The notes under the pieces were generated by a model. That model saw only the letters and a program-made list of their open reading frames with translations. It was not told the origin of the DNA and searched no databases. Positions 7,964-17,233 of a stretch of DNA of 64,000 nucleotides are shown here, one piece after another. Source of the DNA: JAJDTT01 sp965116695 (GTDB lineage Bacteria > Acidobacteriota > UBA6911 > RPQK01 > JAJDTT01); NCBI GenBank assembly GCA_965116695.1, contig OZ220706.1, positions 2,790,001 through 2,854,000 of the forward strand, written 5' to 3'. Made by a program: the position numbers and the translations under genes. The first letter of the stretch is position 1; the number at the start of each line of letters is the position of its first letter.

Positions 7964-9676
7964 ATGAATGATTCCGAGGCCGAGACCTGCGACCTCGGCG
8001 TCTTCTCCACACGCCCTCCCCGGTTGCCGCTCCTCTTCTTAATGGCTTTTCTGGCTTGCGGATCGCCGGCGAGCGGGACCGCCACGCCGAGAACCGATCT
8101 CTTCGCCAAAATCCCGTCCTCCAGCAGCGGCATCGTCTGGGTGCATGAAAACGCCATGTCGGAGATGCGGCATCTGCCGGAGACGCTGGGGCCCGGCTGC
8201 GTCTTTTTCGACTACGACAACGACGGGTGGATGGACCTTTACCTGGTGAATTACGGTCCATCGGACTTCTTCAAACCGGAGGAGAGTCTCAGCAATGCCC
8301 TTTACCGGAACAACGGCGACGGAACCTTCACCGACGTGACCAGCAAGGCGGGCGTCGCCGCCGGAAGCTTCGGAATGGGAGCCGCGGCCGCCGACTACGA
8401 CAACGACGGAGACGCCGATCTGTATGTCACCGCCTACGGCCGCGCCATCCTCTACGAAAACCAGGGGGATGGGACTTTCCGGGACTCGACCGGGGACGCC
8501 GGACTGGCCGCCCCCGGTTGGACGACCAGCGCCGTCTGGTTCGACTACGACGCAGACGGATGGCTCGACCTGTTCGTCTGCAGCTTCGTCAAATACCAGG
8601 TCGACAACCCGGTGCGGTGCGGAAACAACCAGTTGGGCAAGAACTACTACTGCATTCCCACCTTCTTCGAACCGACGCCGAGCCTGCTCTTTCGAAACAA
8701 CCGGGACGGCACCTTCGCCGAAGTCGGAGGCACGAGCGGCATCGGCCGGTCACTGGGCAAGGCGCTGGGCGTCGTGGCCACCGACATCAACAACGACCGC
8801 CGGATGGATCTCTTCGTCGCCAACGACACGGTCCAGAACTTCCTGTTCGTCAACCGGGGAAACGGCCGGTGGGACGAGATCGGCTTCCTGGCGGAGGTGG
8901 GGTTCAGCGCCAACGGGAAGGCGCGCTCCGGCATGGGCGTCGACGCCGCCGACTACGACCAGGACGGCCGGCAGGACCTGTTCGTGGCCAACGTGGACCA
9001 GGAGATGTTCGCCCTCTACCGGAATCAGGGGGACGAGCTGTTCCGCGACCTTTCCCATCCCAACCAGGTGGCTCAGTCGACCCGGCTCCTGAGCGGCTGG
9101 GGGCTGAAGTTCCTGGACTTCGACCTGGACGGGGACATGGACCTGTTCCTGGCCAACGGGCATCCCGACGACATGATCGCCTCCTATTCCCTGCAGGTCA
9201 CCTACGCCATGCCGTTGCTGCTCTTCGAAAACGTGGACGGGAGGTTCCGGGACATCAGCGAGGGGGCGGGCGACGTCTTTGGGGAGAAGTATCCGGCCCG
9301 CGGGATGACGGTGGGCGACGTCGACAATGACGGGCAGGTTGACGTGCTGGTGGCCAACAACGGGCAGGCGCCCGTCCTGCTACGGAACCGGTGGGGCGAC
9401 GGCAACCACTGGATCGGTTTGAAACTGGTGGGCAGGAAGTGCAACCGGGATGCCGTCGGGGCGCTGATCCGGTGGTCCGCCGGCGGAGTGGTCCGGAGCC
9501 GTTTGAAGACCAGCGGCGGCAGCTATTTGGCGTCCCACGATCCGCGCGAGGTGTTGGGGTTGGGCAAGGCCGCCATGCTGGACTGGGTCGAGATTCACTG
9601 GCCGGCTCCCAGCGACCGGGTGCAGAGGTTGGAGAATCTGCCCGTCGACGCGTATGTGACGATCACGGAAGAATAG
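7964..9676 (+). CDS. CRTAC1-type FG-GAP/VCBS beta-propeller protein with C-terminal ASPIC/UnbV domain
   Basis: This is a 570-residue exported protein. It has a hydrophobic N-terminal segment ending FLMAFLAC, which could act as a slightly atypical lipobox. Many calcium-binding FG-GAP/VCBS blades of the DYDNDGWMDLYL or NNGDGTFTDV type follow. It ends with an ASPIC/UnbV domain (about residues 480-570: NRDAVGALIRW, then LGLGKAAMLDWVEIHWP). The family resembles the beta-propeller of human cartilage acidic protein 1; its bacterial function is unknown. I chose the ATG at 7964, 8 bases after the dioxygenase stop, because it precedes the export signal. It is a close paralogue of the gene at 22449-24152: both share the WVHENAMS and RHLPET segments. 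Confidence 0.93.
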   Translation: MNDSEAETCDLGVFSTRPPRLPLLFLMAFLACGSPASGTATPRTDLFAKIPSSSSGIVWVHENAMSEMRHLPETLGPGCVFFDYDNDGWMDLYLVNYGPSDFFKPEESLSNALYRNNGDGTFTDVTSKAGVAAGSFGMGAAAADYDNDGDADLYVTAYGRAILYENQGDGTFRDSTGDAGLAAPGWTTSAVWFDYDADGWLDLFVCSFVKYQVDNPVRCGNNQLGKNYYCIPTFFEPTPSLLFRNNRDGTFAEVGGTSGIGRSLGKALGVVATDINNDRRMDLFVANDTVQNFLFVNRGNGRWDEIGFLAEVGFSANGKARSGMGVDAADYDQDGRQDLFVANVDQEMFALYRNQGDELFRDLSHPNQVAQSTRLLSGWGLKFLDFDLDGDMDLFLANGHPDDMIASYSLQVTYAMPLLLFENVDGRFRDISEGAGDVFGEKYPARGMTVGDVDNDGQVDVLVANNGQAPVLLRNRWGDGNHWIGLKLVGRKCNRDAVGALIRWSAGGVVRSRLKTSGGSYLASHDPREVLGLGKAAMLDWVEIHWPAPSDRVQRLENLPVDAYVTITEE

Positions 9677-9736
9677 CGGCGGTTTCCAAATGCCGCCGGG
9701 GGACGAAAGGCCCGTTGCGAGTCCCGGATCCGGGAC
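9677..9736. terminator. Hairpins in a convergent gene gap, possible terminator
   Basis: An inverted pair CGGCGG/CCGCCG begins right after the TAG stop at 9676. A perfect 16-base palindrome, GTCCCGGATCCGGGAC, lies at 9721-9736. The gap separates two convergent genes. No U-tract is present, so termination is inferred from position only. Confidence 0.35.
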
Positions 9737-9759
9737 GGAATCCTGGCTTCGTCCCGTAA

Positions 9760-12700
9760 TCAGAAAACGAACCGCAGGCCGAACTGCCCCTGGAACTGAC
9801 CGCTGGGAATGACGCCGCGCGGCTGGTTGGCGCTGGAGGAACGCTGGTTGCCATTGAAGTTCACGAAGTTGGCCCGGTTGCCAATGTTGTACATCTCCCA
9901 CATCACTTCCACTCTCATCTCCTCGGAAATGACGAACTTCTTCGTCAACCGGAGATCCCACCGGAAGAAGTTCGCGCCACGGCCGGCCCAGGCCCCGATT
10001 CCCGCCGGACGGTCGTTGCGCAGGAAGTCGAAGTTGTCGTCGTTGCCGGTCGTGATGTCGTAGGGCGGCGCGCTGTTGGCTGTAAGGATCGACGACACCT
10101 GTACGTCGTGGGGAAACTGGTAAATGAAGTTGCCCGTGAAACGGTGCCGCACGTCGTTCTCGGTCGGGCCGAAATTAGCCTCGCCATGCATGATGTGCGG
10201 TGAGGTCCAGTCGAAGCCTTTCGCTGAGCCGAGCGTATAGCCGGCCAGAAAACCGAAGTTCCGCGTGAACCGTTTCTCGAGCCGGAAGCTCAAGCTGTTG
10301 ATGTGCAGCCGGTTGGTGAAATCGGCGACCTGGATTCTCAGACAGCCCGCACTATTGGAACGCAGATTGGCCGCCGTTGCCGGCAGCCCCAACTGCGCAA
10401 CGATCTGTCGGGCGAAGGGGCAAACCCGCCCTGACGGCGATGCGGCCCCCGGCAGCGGCGCGTTCGGCTCCCATGGAGTTGACAGGCCCGATCCCCAGTC
10501 GTAGTTCAGACCCAGGATGTGCACGAAGTCGACCGACACAGCCAGGTCCCGCTTGATCCCGTACTGGAATCCCGCGTGGGAGTGTTGGGTGTAGGGCGTG
10601 TTCATCCGCGCCGACGGCGCATCGGGGGTTCCACCGACGCCGGCTCCTCCCGGCAACAGCGAGGTCGCGATCCGGTTCGGGAAGTGACTCTGGATGATCG
10701 CGTTCTGCGCCGCATCCGAGGCGTTCAACTGGGTACCCGAAGTCAACAGCCCGTTGTAGCTCAAGACCCGGCTCCGGAGCGTGCTCGTGTTGATCCGGTC
10801 ATGGAAGATGCCATAGCTGGCCCGGACCACCACGTGACCGTTGCCTGTCAAATCCCAGGAGAAACCGAAACGAGGCGAGAGATCCAGATCATCCTCGACA
10901 CCCGGACGCCAATCCGTCACCGGCAAGGCGCCTAGTTCGCCCAGCGCTACCGACACCCAGACATCCTGCGGCCGGTCCCTCGAGAAACCCGGCTGTTCGA
11001 ACGCGTCCGGTCCGCCGATAGACGCCACGCCGTCCACGTCCAGGTAGGTCCGCTTGTCCCAGCGCAGCCCCATGTTGATGGTGAAGCCCGGCGTCACGCG
11101 CCACGTGTCGTTGACGAATGCGGCATAGGAGGCCACGTCGCGGCGGATGCTGATGAACCTTGGCTCCTTTGAAGTGCCGTTTTCGAACGGGAGGTTGAAG
11201 TTTGCCGTATAGCGGTCCGGCAACGTCGCCGTATCCGATGGGAACCGGTAGACCCCCTGGAAATCCACGTTCGCGTCGGCCGTAGCCAGGATCCGATTCG
11301 ATTCCCAGCCCCACTTGAACGAGTGGTTGCCCCATTCCCAGCTCATGGTGTCGGAGACGATCCAGTTCGCCTGGACCCGGCCCTGCGGGACGTCGCTCGC
11401 CGCGCCGAGGTCGACCGAGGGAAAATCCAACGTCGGCAGAAACCGTCCGCCCGCACTGGATTGCAAATCCCGGAACAGGCGCTGGATCGAGCGGTTCGCC
11501 CGGAATTCGTTCACGATTCTATTGCTGATGAGAGACGTCAGGCTCGCCGTTGCGTAATAGGAGCTGCGCATGTCGTCGAATCCGTTGTCGGCTCCGTTGG
11601 CCTGCCCGGTCCGCTTGTTGGTGAACTCCCTGTCGTCATACAGGTACATGACGTTCATCGTGTGCCTCGGATGCAGGTTGAGGGTGAACTTGCCCAACGC
11701 GTTCCGCTCATCCACCGACAGCGGCAGCACGCTGGACGTGTCGTAGCCGGCATCCAGAGAATTCACGAACGCCTTCACCGAATCCGGAATCGTCACGTGC
11801 GAGCTGTTCTCGTCGGTGCGGCGTTCGATAGATCCGAAGTAGAACACCTTGTGCCGCACGAACGGGCCGCCTATCGTGAACCCGTACTGCTGAGTTTGGA
11901 ACGGCGGCGGGTTGGAATCCGGCACTGCTTCACCCCGGACCACCTGGAACGGATCCTTGTCGAAGGCATCGTCGCGGATGAAGTAGAACCCGCTTCCGTG
12001 GATGTCGTTGCCTCCCGACTTCACCACAACATTGATCGCCCCCGAGCCGGTCCGGCCGAACTCGGCCGAAAAGGCCGACGACAACACCTGAAACTCCTGG
12101 ATCGCTTCCTGCCCCAATCGCGTCCGGGTCGCCTCGGAAATGTCCGATCCGCCCATCGTTACCTCGTCATTGAAGTCCACGCCTTCCAGCCACACCGACT
12201 TGTTCCGTTCGTCCATGCCGTAGAAGCTGACCGAGTCGCTGTTGCCACTGCGGGCCGAGCTCTGGTCTACCGTCACGCCCGGCGACAGCAGCATCAGATC
12301 CATGAAGTCGCGGCTCTTGGTCGGCAGTTCCTGAACTCGCTGGTTGGCCACCACAACCTGGATCGTGTTCTCCGTCGGCTGCACGAGCGGCACCCCCCCG
12401 GCGACGGTGATCGACTCGGCGACCGGACCCACATTCAACTCGAAATCGACTTTCGTCGTGCCGCCCACGGCCAGCGTCACCGACGGCCGCGTCACGGTCC
12501 GAAAGCCGGGAAACTCCACCGTCACAGAGTAGTTGGACGGCGGCAGCCCCGAGAACCGGAACGCCCCCACTTCGTTGGTCAACGCCTCACGGGTCGCACC
12601 GGTTGCGTTGTTTCTAACGCTCACCATCGCCCCCGGCAGGAATCCTCCCGACAGGTCCGCCACGTCACCCAGGATCGACCCCGATGTGGACTGCGCGGTT

Positions 12701-12777
12701 GCCGTAGGCATCGTCAACGGGACAACGCACAATACCGTAGCCATGCATATCCACTGTCCCAGCCGATTCAACTCCAT
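9760..12777 (-). CDS. TonB-dependent receptor-like outer-membrane protein with carboxypeptidase-regulatory-like domain (Oar type)
   Basis: The 1005-residue protein starts with a signal peptide ending TATAQ (about residue 29). A CarboxypepD_reg-like beta-sandwich follows (about 33-115, SILGDVADLSGGFLPGA), then a plug region (about 125-250, including LPTKSRDFMDLMLLSPG). A long stretch of alternating outer-membrane beta-barrel sequence ends in FGLRFVF, with the terminal Phe typical of BAM substrates. This architecture is greatly expanded in Acidobacteria and is presumed to import oligosaccharides or other large ligands. It faces the catabolic operon at 4147-9676 convergently. It has its own upstream gap of 188 bases, where a promoter is expected. 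Confidence 0.94.
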   Translation of the reverse strand: MELNRLGQWICMATVLCVVPLTMPTATAQSTSGSILGDVADLSGGFLPGAMVSVRNNATGATREALTNEVGAFRFSGLPPSNYSVTVEFPGFRTVTRPSVTLAVGGTTKVDFELNVGPVAESITVAGGVPLVQPTENTIQVVVANQRVQELPTKSRDFMDLMLLSPGVTVDQSSARSGNSDSVSFYGMDERNKSVWLEGVDFNDEVTMGGSDISEATRTRLGQEAIQEFQVLSSAFSAEFGRTGSGAINVVVKSGGNDIHGSGFYFIRDDAFDKDPFQVVRGEAVPDSNPPPFQTQQYGFTIGGPFVRHKVFYFGSIERRTDENSSHVTIPDSVKAFVNSLDAGYDTSSVLPLSVDERNALGKFTLNLHPRHTMNVMYLYDDREFTNKRTGQANGADNGFDDMRSSYYATASLTSLISNRIVNEFRANRSIQRLFRDLQSSAGGRFLPTLDFPSVDLGAASDVPQGRVQANWIVSDTMSWEWGNHSFKWGWESNRILATADANVDFQGVYRFPSDTATLPDRYTANFNLPFENGTSKEPRFISIRRDVASYAAFVNDTWRVTPGFTINMGLRWDKRTYLDVDGVASIGGPDAFEQPGFSRDRPQDVWVSVALGELGALPVTDWRPGVEDDLDLSPRFGFSWDLTGNGHVVVRASYGIFHDRINTSTLRSRVLSYNGLLTSGTQLNASDAAQNAIIQSHFPNRIATSLLPGGAGVGGTPDAPSARMNTPYTQHSHAGFQYGIKRDLAVSVDFVHILGLNYDWGSGLSTPWEPNAPLPGAASPSGRVCPFARQIVAQLGLPATAANLRSNSAGCLRIQVADFTNRLHINSLSFRLEKRFTRNFGFLAGYTLGSAKGFDWTSPHIMHGEANFGPTENDVRHRFTGNFIYQFPHDVQVSSILTANSAPPYDITTGNDDNFDFLRNDRPAGIGAWAGRGANFFRWDLRLTKKFVISEEMRVEVMWEMYNIGNRANFVNFNGNQRSSSANQPRGVIPSGQFQGQFGLRFVF

Positions 12778-12965
12778 CAGAGTCCTGCGCGGGCTTCATC
12801 ATACATTCCGCATTGGTGCCAGTGAGGCCAGGATGTGGTGGTTCGCTATCGCCGCGGCCGGTCTCTCCGCCCACCTCAACAGATTCCTGGATTGGTCGAT
12901 TTACAACGCCGGTCCCGGCGCCGGTTTTTGACTGAGAGACAGTCAGGACCAGGAGCCCCCCGCCG

Positions 12966-14705
12966 TTACTCGCAGGCTCTCCCGGTCCCCCTCGAAAGGG
13001 TGACGTATCGATCGGCTCCTACTCCCCTCCAACTCTCGCACCGCCCATCGGGCCAATGGACCTCCAGCTGGTCCACATCCCTCAACGAACCGAGTCCGAA
13101 AAGGACCCGGCTGTCGTTGGCGCTGAGATAGCTGCCGTCGGTGCGGCATCGGCGCCACAGGGGTTTACGGCCCTCCCGGAGTAACGCGACTCGGGCCTGA
13201 ATTGCCGCCGACTGAGTTCCCCCTTCTCCAACCAGCCGGACGCCCAGCCAATGATTGCGGGAACCGACCTGGTTGAGCAGGAGGCGGGCCGGACCATTGT
13301 TGTTGGAAACGGCGATGTCCACGTCCCCGTCGTTGTCGATGTCGCCGAAGGCGGCCCCCCGGCTGACTTCCACCAGGTCCAGTGCCGGGCCCGCAACGTC
13401 GGATCCGATCTCCCGGGACCGTCCGGTTCCGTCGCCCCGGAAGAGTTGGTTCTCCTGCGCGTACGGATACGGTGAATCGGCCGGCTGCCGATCGTCCATG
13501 ACCACGGCTCCATTGGCCACGAAGAGGTCCAGCCACCCGTCGTTGTCGTAGTCGAACCAGAGCGTGCCGAATCCGGAATAGGGGACACTCGGATTGGCCA
13601 GCCCGAAGCGGGAGGTTGCATCCGCAAATCCGATTTGCCGTCCGTTCAGATAGAGGGTGTTGGTCTCCTTCTTGTTGTGAGTAACGAAGAGGTCGTCGTC
13701 CCCGTCGCCGTCGAAATCGGCGGCCGTGACGCCCATGCCCGCCTCGGCCATGCCGTCGATGTTGTACGCGGTTCCGGACACCAGGCCCTGGTCCCGGAAT
13801 GTCCCGTCCCCCTGGTTGATCCACAACTGGTTGGGGGTCCCGTCGTTGGCGACGTAGAGGTCTACACGCCGGTCGAGATCCAAGTCCACGGCGACGACTC
13901 CCAGACCGGCTCCGAACGCCCGGCCCAGCCCGGCCTCCTCCGACCGGTCGGTGAATCTTCCGTTGCCTTCGTTGCGAAAGAGGCGGTCGGGCAGCGGTTG
14001 GTAGACGCCGGGCGCGCAGTAGTCCCGGCGCGCCCCGCCGCATCTGCGGTTTCCCTGGATGGTGAAGGAGACGTAGTTGGCGACGTAGAGGTCCAGATCG
14101 CCGTCGGAATCGTAGTCGACAAAGGTGCTGCTGGCGCTGTAGCGAGGATCGTCCACACCGGCGTCACGGGTCACGTCGGAGAAGGTTCCGTCGCCGCCGT
14201 TGCGGTAGAGGACATTGGGGCCGAAGTTGGTCAGGTAGAGATCCAGGTGGCCGTCATTGTCGTAGTCACCGACGGCCATGCCCATACCGTAGCCCGAATG
14301 TCCCACGCCGGCCTCACGGGTGACGTCGGTGAACCGGAGTTCTCCCGACGGGTTCAGTTCATTGCGGAACAGCCGGTTTCGGGGCGGTCCCTCTCCCGCG
14401 TAGGGAAACGACGATTGGGACACCTCCTTGGTCTGGTCCAACATCGCGCCCTGGACGAAATAGAGGTCCAGGTCGCCGTCGCCGTCGTAGTCGAACATCC
14501 CCACTCCCGATCCCATGATCTCCGGGAAGAAGTACTCGCCAGTCGCCCCGATGAAGTGGTGGAAAACCAGACCCGTTTCCCGCGCGGCTTCCCGAAAAAC
14601 AGGTGGATCCCCGCCGGCGTTGACGAACCTTGCCAAGAGAACGCTCCCGACGGCGGCGGACAACAACCAGCGTGCGAACGCGGACGGCGGCTTCCTAATT
14701 CCCAT
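12966..14705 (-). CDS. CRTAC1-type FG-GAP protein with ASPIC/UnbV domain, last gene of a TPR-TPR-CRTAC1 operon
   Basis: This is a 579-residue exported protein with a signal peptide at about residues 1-30. FG-GAP blades begin with GVGMFDYDGDGDLDLYFVQG, and several NGGDGTFSDV or NEGNGRFTDR blades follow. The ASPIC/UnbV domain occupies the C-terminus (about 480-575, with FGLGSLRDVDQLEVHWP). The acidic DxDxDG loops are expected to bind Ca2+. The ATG at 14705 overlaps the TAG of the TPR gene upstream by 11 bases, so translation is probably coupled. Pairing with TPR proteins recurs in this window and suggests a shared periplasmic assembly, although no function is established. Confidence 0.93.
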   Translation of the reverse strand: MGIRKPPSAFARWLLSAAVGSVLLARFVNAGGDPPVFREAARETGLVFHHFIGATGEYFFPEIMGSGVGMFDYDGDGDLDLYFVQGAMLDQTKEVSQSSFPYAGEGPPRNRLFRNELNPSGELRFTDVTREAGVGHSGYGMGMAVGDYDNDGHLDLYLTNFGPNVLYRNGGDGTFSDVTRDAGVDDPRYSASSTFVDYDSDGDLDLYVANYVSFTIQGNRRCGGARRDYCAPGVYQPLPDRLFRNEGNGRFTDRSEEAGLGRAFGAGLGVVAVDLDLDRRVDLYVANDGTPNQLWINQGDGTFRDQGLVSGTAYNIDGMAEAGMGVTAADFDGDGDDDLFVTHNKKETNTLYLNGRQIGFADATSRFGLANPSVPYSGFGTLWFDYDNDGWLDLFVANGAVVMDDRQPADSPYPYAQENQLFRGDGTGRSREIGSDVAGPALDLVEVSRGAAFGDIDNDGDVDIAVSNNNGPARLLLNQVGSRNHWLGVRLVGEGGTQSAAIQARVALLREGRKPLWRRCRTDGSYLSANDSRVLFGLGSLRDVDQLEVHWPDGRCESWRGVGADRYVTLSRGTGRACE

Positions 14706-16143
14706 GGGAACCGGCCGCTCTCTTGAGCTCGGTCAGCAGGCTCTCGATGTCGCGCGCGATCCCGGCGTGTTTCGGAGCAACCGCTTTCCGTTTCGCCCGA
14801 AGCGCATACTGTTCGGCCTTCTCCAATTTGCCCAGTTGGGCATAGGCCAGCGCCAGGGTGTAGACATGCAAAGGGTCGCCGTCGTCTTTGCCGTCGAGGG
14901 CCTTGTGAAGATGCCGGACGGCTTCTTCGTACCTTCCCTGGGTCAGCAGCAGACGCCCCAGGTTGAAATGCGGCAGCGGGAAATTGGGTTGGTGCCGAAT
15001 GGCCAGGCGCATGTGCTTCTCCGCCTCGGCGCTCTTGCCCAACTGCGCCAGAAGATGTCCCAGGTTGCTGTGGCTGTCGGCGTGAAACGGATTGATCCCG
15101 ACGGCCTTGCGGAGTGCGGCGATGGCGTCTACGGTGCGCCCCCGCCAACCCAGGTAGGTGCCGAAGTTGTAGTGAGTCTTGTACAGGCCGGGATCGGCGG
15201 CGACGGCCGACCGATAGTGGCGCTCCACGTTGGCGGGGTTCCGGAGAGCGATATACAGGGAGACCAGGTTGGCGTGTGCGATGGAGTGGCCTGGCTCCAG
15301 CTTCAGCACTTCCTCGAAGGCGGCCGTCGCCTCCTTGTATTTCCGCTCCTCCCTCAAGACGAAGCCTTCCCGAAGGAAATATCCGGCGCGGGACTCCAGG
15401 GCCCGGATCGCGTCCAGCAGGGGATCCTCCAACGGCGGCTCCTTCGCCGAATGGCGCTGGAACCGGGAGAGATGTTCCTGCATCTTCTCCCGATCGCCCA
15501 GGCTCCGGTACGCCATTCCCAAGGCGTAGTGGGCGGCGCCGTATCCGGGAAATCGGTCGACGGCCTTCCGGTAGTTCTCCACGGCTTCAGAGGCCGCGCC
15601 CTCTTCCCAGGAGATCCGGCCCAGACCAGCCCAGGCTGAAGCGGACTCGGGGTGGTTCTTGGCGATCCGGCGGTAGAGTTCCCGGCTCTCCGTCGACTTG
15701 CCCAATTTCCGCAAAGCCCCGGCCAGCGCCAACCGTGCAGGCAGATAGTCCGGATTGAGCTGCGTCGCCAGCCGCAACGCCGACGACGCTTCGGCCGGCT
15801 TCCCCAAACGCCCCTGAATGATCCCAAGATAGTAGGCCCACGAAAACGAGCCGGGGTCCAGAATCCGGGCCCTGAGATAGAACGGTTCCGCGAACTCGTA
15901 GCGCTGATGCGCATGCAGCAGCATGCCCAGCCTGCCGTTGACTTCGGCATTCTCGGGACGCAAACGGACCTGCTCGATGGAGTCCCGCACCCGCTTCCGG
16001 CTGGCTGCGTCGAATTCGTCGAGCCGAGGAGCCAGATCGGGTACGGGAGGCAGCAGCCCGTTTTGTGCCGGAAGGAAGGATGCCAACGGGAACCAAAGTG
16101 AAGTAGTGACGAGAACGGCTCGAACCACCACCGGCAGACTCAA
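14695..16143 (-). CDS. Exported TPR-repeat protein
   Basis: This is a 482-residue protein with an N-terminal hydrophobic signal (about residues 5-26). About ten tetratricopeptide repeats run from residue 50 to 470, for example FSWAYYLGIIQGRLGKPAEA and ADSHSNLGHLLAQLGKSAEA. TPR superhelices mediate protein-protein contacts, and no catalytic domain is visible. The start codon appears to be TTG at 16143, overlapping the TGA of the preceding TPR gene (TTGA). The 3' end overlaps the CRTAC1 gene by 11 bases. The overlaps on both sides make a co-translated three-gene unit very likely. Confidence 0.88.
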   Translation of the reverse strand: MSLPVVVRAVLVTTSLWFPLASFLPAQNGLLPPVPDLAPRLDEFDAASRKRVRDSIEQVRLRPENAEVNGRLGMLLHAHQRYEFAEPFYLRARILDPGSFSWAYYLGIIQGRLGKPAEASSALRLATQLNPDYLPARLALAGALRKLGKSTESRELYRRIAKNHPESASAWAGLGRISWEEGAASEAVENYRKAVDRFPGYGAAHYALGMAYRSLGDREKMQEHLSRFQRHSAKEPPLEDPLLDAIRALESRAGYFLREGFVLREERKYKEATAAFEEVLKLEPGHSIAHANLVSLYIALRNPANVERHYRSAVAADPGLYKTHYNFGTYLGWRGRTVDAIAALRKAVGINPFHADSHSNLGHLLAQLGKSAEAEKHMRLAIRHQPNFPLPHFNLGRLLLTQGRYEEAVRHLHKALDGKDDGDPLHVYTLALAYAQLGKLEKAEQYALRAKRKAVAPKHAGIARDIESLLTELKRAAGSHGN

Positions 16144-17066
16144 GGTGAGCTTCCAGGCTGTGTCTGACCACCGATGGACTGCGGACCCTCCCGCTGGCTC
16201 CGGTAGATTCGGTCCAGCCGCAGGAATTCTCGCCGCGCCCGCTCCGCCTCCGCTTTGCGGCCGGCCCTGGCGTAGGCCCGGGACAGGGCGAAGTGCATCT
16301 CGGGGTCCTCGGGTTTCAGTTGGACGCCGACTTCCAGTTCCTGGACCGCTCGTTCGATCCGGCCCGTCTCCAAGAGAACCCGTCCCAGGACCTTTCTGGA
16401 AGTGAAGAAGTTCGGCATCAGGCCGTGGGCCCTTTCCGCCAGCGGCAGAGCTTCCTGGAACCTACCCTGACGCAGGTACTCCATGGCGATCTGGAGGAGA
16501 CTCGGCACATGATCGGGATTCTTCTTCAATTCCTGCTGAAACTGCTGGACCGCAACCTCCGGCTTGCTTCCCATCAGGAAGGCCCCATACGCATAGTGCA
16601 CGTTGGATTCGCCGGGGTAGCGGGAAACGAGCTCCTGATAGGCTCGATCGGCGCTTTCTGCTCGCCGGGCCGCCGTCTCGTAAGCGGCCCGTCCCGCCAG
16701 CATGACGAGTTCACGTTTGGAGGCCGGATATTCGGAAGGCAGGTATCGCATGCGCAATATGGACAGTCCCAGGGCCTCGACGACCTTCGGACTGGTGTTG
16801 TTCTGATAGACGAACTGCTGCAATGCCTCGTAAGCCGATTCGAATTGCTCCATCCGGGTCATCAGGATGGCGCTGTGGTAGCGCACGACCGCCGCGATCT
16901 TATTGATATCGGTGCCTACGATCCGACCGATGGCGGTGAGGTCGTCGTCCTCTTCGGCAGTCGTCTGGGCGGATGAGCCCGAACCGGCGACGGACAACAA
17001 CACTAACAGAAGGGCCGCCGCACCGGGTCTCCTACAACTTGGAGCGCCAATCACTGTCCGGTTCAT
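16140..17066 (-). CDS. Exported TPR-repeat protein, first gene of the operon
   Basis: This is a 308-residue protein with a signal peptide (about residues 15-35, ending SGSSAQ). TPR-like helical pairs run from about residue 55 to 295, including VHYAYGAFLMGSKPEVA and MHFALSRAYARAGRKAEA. It starts at the ATG at 17066. The divergent gap of 167 bases to the lipoprotein gene at 17234 should hold the promoter of this three-gene operon. No enzymatic motif is seen. Confidence 0.87.
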   Translation of the reverse strand: MNRTVIGAPSCRRPGAAALLLVLLSVAGSGSSAQTTAEEDDDLTAIGRIVGTDINKIAAVVRYHSAILMTRMEQFESAYEALQQFVYQNNTSPKVVEALGLSILRMRYLPSEYPASKRELVMLAGRAAYETAARRAESADRAYQELVSRYPGESNVHYAYGAFLMGSKPEVAVQQFQQELKKNPDHVPSLLQIAMEYLRQGRFQEALPLAERAHGLMPNFFTSRKVLGRVLLETGRIERAVQELEVGVQLKPEDPEMHFALSRAYARAGRKAEAERARREFLRLDRIYRSQREGPQSIGGQTQPGSSP

Positions 17067-17233
17067 CAGAAGAGGATCGGGTTTGAAGGGAACTCACGGT
17101 TCGCGCTCAAGGTAGCAAGCATCCCTATACAGGACAAGTCGAGCCGCATGGCCGGGAATTCGTTTTGGTTGTGCCGGGAGCGCCAAGCCCATACACTGAA
17201 CCCCAACGTCCACTCCCTTTCCCTGGAGGCAAC

